NCBI GenBank assembly: GCA_963800475.1
Contig: CAWDAZ010000001.1
Coordinates: 496,001-560,000 of the forward strand
Length of the DNA: 64,000 nt
Reading direction: 5' to 3'
Source: Palsa-465 sp963800475
Lineage (GTDB): Bacteria; Actinomycetota; Thermoleophilia; Solirubrobacterales; Solirubrobacteraceae
The translations under genes were made by a program, and so were the position numbers. The notes beneath the pieces were generated by a model. That model did not search any database and had not been told where the DNA came from. It was given only the letters and a program-made list of their open reading frames with translations. Below, piece after piece: positions 58,626 to 64,000 of the stretch; positions within the stretch are counted from its first letter, which is position 1; each line of letters begins with the position of its first letter.

Positions 58626-59300
58626 TCAGTACAACGCGTGGCTTGCGGTCAGGTTCGCGGGCTGCTGTCCGTCGGGGCTGTAGTTCCACTCGACGGCCTT
58701 GCCGGAGCTGATCCGCAGCGAGCTAGCGTCGATGTAGCAGCTGACCTCAGAGAAGGGGCCACCGCCACAGCTGTCGAGCCGGTCGATCGGGTGGTTCTTG
58801 ATGTCAGTGCCGAACACCGCGACAGCGAACGCCCCCGCGCCGCCATCGGAGATCGATTCCGCCCAGGCTGCTGCGCCGTCGCTGAGCAGGACGATCCTGT
58901 AGATCTCGCCCTCCCGGCGATCGGTGGGATAGAGGGGGTGGTCGATCGAGCCGCTGGGGATGTACATGACTGTGAGCCGTGGACCGATGACATCCACGTC
59001 ATTCGGGTTCTTCCGGGTCCACGCGACCCACTTGCCGCCGAGCGCAAAGTCATCGCAAATCGCCCCGAAGTCCTTCCTGTTGCACGAAGGCTTTGCTCCA
59101 GTGAGCAATCTCGTCTTGCCGTTTGACCTCTGGCACACATACGCCTTGCCGCCCTTGCCGTACACCCGCGCAAAGCTGCTACCCACAACCGCCTTGGAAT
59201 GCGTTGGGTCGCACGTGCGCTTGGCCTGGGCCGCCGACGCGCTGAGGAGTGAGAGCGCGAGCGCGGTCAGCAACGTCGATGGTGCGCCTAGCTTGATCAT
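58626..59300 (-). CDS. Secreted protein of unknown function (224 aa)
   Basis: Signal peptide MIKLGAPSTLLTALALSLLSASAAQAK with a good cleavage site, given here in parts: charged MIKLG, hydrophobic LLTALALSLLSAS, AQAK. The mature part holds several Cys (RTCDPTH, YVCQRSNG, PSCNRKDFGAICDDF, DSCGGGPFSEVSCY) and beta-like strands (KWVAWTRKN, IYRIVLLSDGAAAWAES), reminiscent of a repeat propeller without clear family motif. An upstream ATG at 59357 would add 19 basic residues and is less likely. Confidence 0.65.
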   Translation of the reverse strand: MIKLGAPSTLLTALALSLLSASAAQAKRTCDPTHSKAVVGSSFARVYGKGGKAYVCQRSNGKTRLLTGAKPSCNRKDFGAICDDFALGGKWVAWTRKNPNDVDVIGPRLTVMYIPSGSIDHPLYPTDRREGEIYRIVLLSDGAAAWAESISDGGAGAFAVAVFGTDIKNHPIDRLDSCGGGPFSEVSCYIDASSLRISSGKAVEWNYSPDGQQPANLTASHALY

Positions 59301-59599
59301 CCTGAGCAACCGCCTTCGGTAGAAGCCTCCGCCGCATCGGCTGATCGGGGCCCTCATTGAACCGTACAGGCGGATCGGGAGCGTCTACTGTGATCGGACT
59401 CACGACGTCGCGTCACTGCTCATGCCAGGGCGCGTTGATACCCGCAGGGGAAGCATTCGCCAGCACGTCTTACGGACCGCTCGACCACGCCGCGGCGGAT
59501 CGTCGCCGTAGCGCGAGTGGGGCGGCAGCTGACCGTCCCGTCGAAAGCAATCGTGAGCGTGCTAGTAGAGCGGACGATTCCGCTTAGGCCATCGCGAGG

Positions 59600-59908
59600 G
59601 TGAGCGCAGATCCGGGTTCGCTACTGCTTTGCGCGTTGTTCGCTACGAGATGCTGGCTAGGCGATGTCGCAGGAAGACGTGGCTCGATCGAAAACGCGGC
59701 TATCGAGATCGAGCGTGTATTTGATGCTGGAGAGCGGCAAGTCATCTTCGTCCGTTTCCGAGGCCGCTCGAGTAGCGACGTTCCACATGAACACCTGTGG
59801 GGCTATTTGGTCGAGATGAGCGACGGGCTCATCGCGGTTTTCCAGGCCTACTGCGAGCCCGAGGAGGCCCTCGAGGCTGCAGGGTTGCGCCACCTCGGGC
59901 AGGCGTGA
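59600..59908 (+). pseudogene. SnoaL/NTF2-like fold gene, 5' part degraded
   Basis: The second half matches the end of SnoaL-like (polyketide cyclase/ketosteroid isomerase-fold) proteins: IEIERVFDAGERQVIFVRFRG, then GYLVEMSDGLIAVFQAYCEPEEALEAAGL. The first about 30 codons do not continue the fold and the helix-1 region is missing, so the gene is probably truncated by recombination. A GTG at 59600 could still start a short product. Confidence 0.5.
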
Positions 59909-60022
59909 GCCGGGAGCCCAAATCGGACCGGAGCAGAAGCGATCGTCCGCCCTCACCGCACCCGCCTGCCCGCGTCGCGCCAGGCTGGAAAGGGCGGCAC
60001 CCACTGAACTATCCTGAGGCTC

Positions 60023-60247
60023 ATGACGCGTGATGAGGCGATTGCCGAGGTTGAACGGAGGCGAGCCGCAGATCCAGGTGCGAGCTGGATCGCCAACGAG
60101 CGTGACGGGGATTGGGTTGTTGTGCGCATCGGCGTGGCGCCGATCAAGGTGACCGGGACGGCGACGAAGCCACCGCCAGTCGCACCTCAGGACGATCCAC
60201 ATTCCGCGAGCGAGCGAGCCGCTTGGTTCGCTGGCGGCGGCGGCTGA
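60023..60247 (+). CDS. Conserved small hypothetical protein (74 aa)
   Basis: MTRDEAIAEVERRRAADPGAS followed by WIANERDGDWVVVRIG and KPPPVAPQDDPHSASERAAW. This pattern (short helix, DWVVxRIG strand, Pro-rich linker, ERxAW tail) is remembered from many actinobacterial hypothetical proteins; no function known. Well-formed ATG start; isolated gene. Confidence 0.65.
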   Translation: MTRDEAIAEVERRRAADPGASWIANERDGDWVVVRIGVAPIKVTGTATKPPPVAPQDDPHSASERAAWFAGGGG

Positions 60248-60496
60248 GACTCCGCCGCCCCTTCTCAGCCCCGAGAAGCCACAAACACCACACTCGGCGG
60301 GGGATTGTTCGCACCTGCGCTAGCGGGAGCTCTCGCCTCCGTGACGATCCGAGTGTCCCTAAGGACTAGAGCGAGCGCTGCTGGAACTCGACCGAGGCAG
60401 AGCAGCCCCGCCTCCGGCACGCCCGGATGGCTCGGCCGCATCCGTGCGACCACGATCCGCTTGCTGCACATGTTGTGTTCGTAGAAGATCCTGCAC

Positions 60497-60967
60497 GTGC
60501 GGCGCTTCGCGATCGTCAGCGTGGTGGTCCTTGCAGGATGCGGAACGGGCGTCCTGGACGCCGCCAAGGAAGAAGCCACAATCCGCAGCAGCATCACAAA
60601 GCTGGGCGCTCCAGTCCGGTCGGTGAAATGCCCGAGCGGCGTCAAGCTCGGGAAAGGGATCGTCACGTCCTGCACCGCCACACTCCAGAGCGGCGAAACG
60701 GTCTTGATCAGCGGGACGCAGATCGACGCCAAGGGCGATGTGCACTACCGCTCCACCACGATGATCGCGGGTGCAGTCGAGAACACGATTGAGGTGAGGC
60801 TGAGGCAGTCGGGCGTCACTGCTACGGCCACCTGCCCCCGGCACGTCCCGATCGTCGCCGACAGCCGGTTCGCTTGCACCCTGCGTGATGCCGCCGGCCG
60901 CACTGCACAGCTTCCGGTGACGATCGAGAACTCGACCGGCGCGTTCAAGCTTGGCGTCCCGCGCTAG
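60497..60967 (+). CDS. DUF4333-like lipoprotein (156 aa)
   Basis: GTG start; short signal with lipobox VVVLAGC. Two similar beta-rich modules follow, each with a Cys pair: VKCPSGVKLGKGIVTSCTATL and ATCPRHVPIVADSRFACTL, the (V/A)xCP...xxxC pattern of DUF4333. Such lipoproteins are common in actinobacteria and lack a known function. Divided from the IS110 element by about 300 bp. Confidence 0.75.
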   Translation: MRRFAIVSVVVLAGCGTGVLDAAKEEATIRSSITKLGAPVRSVKCPSGVKLGKGIVTSCTATLQSGETVLISGTQIDAKGDVHYRSTTMIAGAVENTIEVRLRQSGVTATATCPRHVPIVADSRFACTLRDAAGRTAQLPVTIENSTGAFKLGVPR

Positions 60968-61059
60968 CACGAGGCCAGACGTGGCGCGCGGTCGTGGCTG
61001 CCGCTTCGGGCTGGCAGGAATCGTCCACTCAAGCGGCCCCCGGGACGCCTGCTCATAGG

Positions 61060-61273
61060 TCAACCTGTCGTGGCCTCGACCGCCGCCGGGAGAGGGCTTG
61101 ACCTGCCTGCCCTTGTCGGAGGGCCGACGAAAGACCAGCCCCTCCCGACGGTGGTGAGGTGCCGCGAGCGGCGACAGGACGTAGCCCCTTGGTGAGGGCC
61201 TTGTCTATGAGCACCCGTAACGGTACCTCCGGGTTGGGGCGCTGTCGAATCGTCCGAACCGTTGGAGGTAACG
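61060..61273 (+). ncRNA. Candidate IS110 bridge RNA region (structured 5' flank)
   Basis: A long imperfect hairpin is visible: 61079-61097 pairs with 61138-61155 (about 16 of 18 positions), closing a loop with a smaller GTCGG/CCGAC stem. A further GCCG-CGAG-CGGC hairpin follows near 61161. IS110 elements are known to encode a bridge (seek) RNA in the left non-coding flank that pairs with target and donor DNA; position and structure fit. Ends and loops were not determined. Confidence 0.5.
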
Positions 61274-62623
61274 ATGGGTAATTGCGCCGGGATCGATTGG
61301 GCTTCGGAGAAGCACGACGTGCTGATCGCGGATCCGGCTGGCGAGGAGCTGTTGGCGACGACGTTCGCCCATGATGAGGATGGGGTGTGCAGGTTGTGCG
61401 CGGCGCTTGTGTGCTTCGAGGTCGACGTTGTCGCGATCGAGCGCCCGGATGGGCTGTTGGTCGATCGGCTGCTGGAGGCGGGGGTGCCGGTGTTGGCGCT
61501 GCATCCCAATCAGGTCAAGGCGGCACGCGATCGGTTTCGCGCCTCGGGCGGGAAGTCCGATCGCTTTGACTGCTTTGTGCTGTGTGAGCTTGCACGGACC
61601 GATCGTCACCGCTTCCGGCTCTTGGAGCCCGATAGCGATCAGACCAAGGCGCTGCGGGCGCTGACCCGGGCGCGGGAGGATCTCGTGACTGCGCGGGTCG
61701 CGCTGGCCAACCAGCTGCGCGCGGAGCTCGAGCGGTTCTGGCCAGGCCCGATCGGCCTGTTCCAGAAGCTTGATAGTCCGATCTCGCTCGCGTTCCTGGG
61801 CCGGTACCCGAGCCCGAAGGATGCGCGGGGGGTGGGTGAGAAGCGCTTGGCGGCGTTTCTCAAAGCTCAGCGCTACAGCGGTCATAAGTCGCCGGGCGAG
61901 CTGCTGGAGCGGTTGCGGTCCGCGCCCACCGGTCGCGCTGGGGAGATCGAGATGCTCACGCGACGCTCGATCGTGCAGTGCTTGACGCGCACCCTGGCAT
62001 TGATGGTTGAGCAGATCTCAGAGCTCGAGTCAGAGATCGCCGACGCGCTGCACGCGCACCCTGACGGTGAGATCTTCTCCAGCTTCTTCCGCAGCCCTGA
62101 CGCGGTGGTCTGCGCCGCCACGCTGCTATCGGAGATAGGCGACTGCCGTGCCCGCTACCCGCACCGTGACGCGATCGCCGCCGACGCCGGCCAGGCGCCC
62201 GTCGCGGTGGAATCGGGGAAGCGCAAGCACGCCAAGTTCCGGTGGGCGTGCAACAAGCGACTTCGCAACGCGCTGGCGACGCTCGCGCACGTCACCCGCC
62301 GATGGAACCCATGGGCCGCTGACCGCTACGCCAGCGCCAGAGCCCGCGGCCATAACCACCGCCGCGCACTGCGCACGCTCGGCCGGGCGTGGAGCCGCAT
62401 CCTGTGGCGCTGCTGGCGGGACCGCACCGCCTATGACCCCCAACTGCACACCGGACTGCAACAGCACATCGCCGTCACCATCCCCACCGCGTCGGGCCCC
62501 CGGCCCGACGTCCTTGCCACTCAGCGGATGGCCGGCGCCACCGTCACCCAACGGGCGGCCCGCAGGGCCGAGCGCGAAGCGCTTGACGGCAAGCCGACAT
62601 CCGCTAACACACTCGGGGGTTGA
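61274..62623 (+). CDS. IS110-family transposase (449 aa)
   Basis: DEDD-type recombinase. N-terminal RuvC-like domain: CAGIDWASEKHDVLIAD (first Asp near residue 6), VVAIERPDGLLVDRLL, KSDRFDCFVLCELAR (remaining acidic residues). Helical middle part, then the C-terminal transposase_20 domain: CRARYPHRDAIAADAGQAPVAVESGKRKHAKFR, with the conserved Ser in VESGK, and ACNKRLRNALATLAHVTRRW. A GGAGG site lies 6 bp before the ATG. The frame is intact and of normal length, so the element may be active. Confidence 0.93.
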   Translation: MGNCAGIDWASEKHDVLIADPAGEELLATTFAHDEDGVCRLCAALVCFEVDVVAIERPDGLLVDRLLEAGVPVLALHPNQVKAARDRFRASGGKSDRFDCFVLCELARTDRHRFRLLEPDSDQTKALRALTRAREDLVTARVALANQLRAELERFWPGPIGLFQKLDSPISLAFLGRYPSPKDARGVGEKRLAAFLKAQRYSGHKSPGELLERLRSAPTGRAGEIEMLTRRSIVQCLTRTLALMVEQISELESEIADALHAHPDGEIFSSFFRSPDAVVCAATLLSEIGDCRARYPHRDAIAADAGQAPVAVESGKRKHAKFRWACNKRLRNALATLAHVTRRWNPWAADRYASARARGHNHRRALRTLGRAWSRILWRCWRDRTAYDPQLHTGLQQHIAVTIPTASGPRPDVLATQRMAGATVTQRAARRAEREALDGKPTSANTLGG

Positions 62624-62763
62624 CACAGGACGTCTTTCGTGGCTGCCGGAGCTGCCAACCCCGGGTGCGGTTTGGCGACGATTCCGCCTGCACGCTCTCG
62701 TCCAAGCGCACCCGATTCGGCGGGGTGGGAGGCAAGCCCTCGGGGTAGTCGGTGATCACAGAC

Positions 62764-63063
62764 ATGAGCGACGAACTGCTTCCGATAAGAGCGGGCCCGG
62801 TACCGGACCGGCTGACCATCTGGCCGGTAGATGACGGGAGGTATGGCCTAGACGCAACGTTCCATGGGGCGTCCGGGTACGAACGTGCGGAGCACCACCA
62901 GTCCGAACTCGAGCGTCGCGGGATCCAATTCAAGTTCCAGCAAGAGCTCGACGGCGGCTGGACGCTCCGGTTCGGTCCGCTGCGAGCGATCGAGGTCGCG
63001 CGCGCGATGTCGGCGTTCGTGTACTGGGCGCGCCTCGCGCTGGGTGCCCACACCAGGCGATAG
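62764..63063 (+). CDS. Hypothetical protein (99 aa)
   Basis: MSDELLPIRAGPVPDRLTIW, then a compact alpha/beta body (DDGRYGLDATFHG, RRGIQFKFQQELDGGWTLRFG, IEVARAMSAFVYWARLA). The GGWTLRFGP strand and AAA-rich last helix look protein-like, but no family was recognised. GTG at 62752 (four codons earlier) is an alternative start. Confidence 0.5.
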   Translation: MSDELLPIRAGPVPDRLTIWPVDDGRYGLDATFHGASGYERAEHHQSELERRGIQFKFQQELDGGWTLRFGPLRAIEVARAMSAFVYWARLALGAHTRR

Positions 63064-63259
63064 GAGCGGGCGCAACGCAGGTCCGGCGATGCCGCTCCTT
63101 CGTCGCCAACACGATGGCGCGCCGTAAGGCGGCAGGAAAGAAAGGCGATCGTGGGACGTCGTCAGCCGAGCCCTCGAGAGTGGGCGACGGAGAGGTCCGC
63201 GGCCGGCGGCGCCTCTTCTCGCCTTCACGCGATAGGAGCGGCGGTACTCCTATCGTCGT

Positions 63260-63781
63260 TCACACGCGTTGCGCCCAGGCGTCTCGCGACAGCTCGTACA
63301 CCGCGTGGTCACCCAAGGGAGTCCGGACCGTGTCGACATGGACCGCACCGAGGAACTCCTCGACGGCGCCGCGCGTGCGGCCGTTGTCGAGCCCGACGCG
63401 CAGCTCGACGGTCTCGACCGCCGTGAAGGCGTGGTCGAAGAGCAGGCTCTTGACCTCGGTGTAGTCCTCGCGTGTCCAGTGCGTCCGGGCGAGGAACGTG
63501 TGGTCGATCACGATCCGGCTGCCCGCCTCGTCAGGTTCCTCGAAGCGAGAGCTGCCGACGATCTCGCCCTCCGCGGTGGTGACCACCAGCGCGCCGCCCG
63601 AGGCGAGCGCGTCCGCGAAGAACCGCTCCAGCTTCTGGGTCGTCGCACGGTCGGATTCCGGGTGCTCCTCCCAGATCAGCGGGTCGCTCGCGACGGCTAC
63701 GAACGCGTCGTGGTCGGAGGGCCGCAGCGGGCGCAACCCCAGCCTCGAGCCTTGCAACGTCGGCTGGCGATTGAAGCCCAC
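63260..63781 (-). CDS. GNAT-family N-acetyltransferase, RimJ/RimL type (173 aa)
   Basis: Typical N-terminus for this group (QPTLQGSRLGLRPLRPSDHDA, SDPLIWEEHPESDR), strand ALVVTTAEGEIVGSSRFEEPD, a DHTFLARTHWTREDYTEVKSLLFDHAF acetyl-CoA-binding region with its helix, then VETVELRVGLDNGRTRGAVEEFLGAV. The C-terminal strand is somewhat degenerate. Probably acetylates a small molecule or protein N-terminus; substrate unknown. Confidence 0.8.
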   Translation of the reverse strand: MGFNRQPTLQGSRLGLRPLRPSDHDAFVAVASDPLIWEEHPESDRATTQKLERFFADALASGGALVVTTAEGEIVGSSRFEEPDEAGSRIVIDHTFLARTHWTREDYTEVKSLLFDHAFTAVETVELRVGLDNGRTRGAVEEFLGAVHVDTVRTPLGDHAVYELSRDAWAQRV

Positions 63782-64000
63782 ACGCCAATTATCTCAGGAG
63801 CAGATCTTCGCCGGCGATCGCGGAGTCGCCGTTGCGGTCATGCCCCTAGCGCGTTTCACAAGGGTTGAGTCGAGTCATCGATATCCGGCAAGCTTGGGCT
63901 GAGTCTGATTGCCGCAATGAGCGCGCGCGTATTACTGGTCGCGACGCGGGCGTGCAGCAAATTGGCACGGCCGAGAGGGTGCTTTCTACGGTCGACCTTT
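63782..64000. other. Right-edge sequence, no gene recognised
   Basis: 219 bp with no protein-like frame. The divergent promoter of the GNAT gene is likely here; composition is less GC-rich than the core chromosome. Confidence 0.35.

Larger units (their letters stand above)
61020..62650 (+). mobile_element. IS110-family insertion sequence (ends approximate)
   Basis: Transposase gene plus about 250 bp upstream structured flank and a short downstream flank. IS110 elements have no terminal inverted repeats and make few or no target duplications, so exact ends cannot be placed from this single copy. Confidence 0.6.

Noticed and set aside
63114..63464. Plus-strand frame overlapping the GNAT gene
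   Set aside because: Lies antisense to a clear acetyltransferase and is Ser/Arg-rich without family features.

Overview
The window is GC-rich, densely packed actinobacterial chromosome. It has many GTG/TTG starts, short start-stop overlaps, no introns and no phage structural genes. Gene content (uvrC-rapZ near gap-pgk-tpiA-gpmI, a GpgS-type glucosyltransferase, a poly-HAMP hybrid kinase, many lipoproteins, a split Ppx/HD pair) suggests a deep-branching actinomycete such as the Thermoleophilia (Solirubrobacterales/Gaiellales). That placement is an inference from gene content; no rRNA gene is present to test it.

Layout. 1-6.9 kb: a secreted/cell-envelope block with a GH3 glycosidase, a thioredoxin-like lipoprotein coupled to a secreted SURNod19-like/cupredoxin protein, a large secreted protein of unknown function and a degenerate M23/LytM lipoprotein. 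6.9-11.6 kb: gpgS, a calcineurin-like phosphoesterase, an MFS exporter, a short Ppx/GppA phosphatase and an overlapping HD-domain protein. 11.6-18.5 kb: a signalling pair, a 1652-residue hybrid histidine kinase with six tandem 92-residue HAMP-type repeats and an overlapping receiver-PAS-GAF-SpoIIE phosphatase. 18.7-26.8 kb: hydrolase, ABC-F protein, a recombination scar that removed a response regulator and left its histidine kinase orphaned, a molybdopterin oxidoreductase and small membrane proteins. 26.8-37.6 kb: uvrC, a GH79-like glycosidase, rapZ, a VOC protein, the translationally coupled glycolytic operon gap-pgk-tpiA-gpmI, then tgt. 37.6-47.0 kb: Ser/Thr kinase plus lipoprotein, phosphoesterase, M48 protease, DUF3467, rlmH, a TrkA-N potassium-channel-like protein, argS, ccmH and ccmG-type cytochrome c maturation genes, and membrane proteins.

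47.1-56.1 kb is an accessory island in a tRNA-Gly(CCC) gene. Two 5' halves of the tRNA (47083-47119 and 48210-48251) precede the intact gene (55983-56055). A 23-bp direct repeat, itself two 9-mers, lies just inside both ends of the second segment, and a broken tyrosine integrase sits beside the intact tRNA. The cargo is a methyltransferase-like gene, a Tse2-like ADP-ribosyltransferase toxin candidate with a small partner gene, two cupins, a large LuxR-type ATPase regulator and a GNAT-AAA+ fusion. The arrangement fits tandem integrative elements that restored the tRNA at the right end.

56.1-64 kb stays accessory in character: small secreted or lipoprotein genes, an Asp-box beta-propeller protein, a broken SnoaL-like gene, an IS110-family transposase with a strongly structured upstream non-coding region (candidate bridge RNA) and a GNAT acetyltransferase. 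No CRISPR array, rRNA or replication origin was seen.
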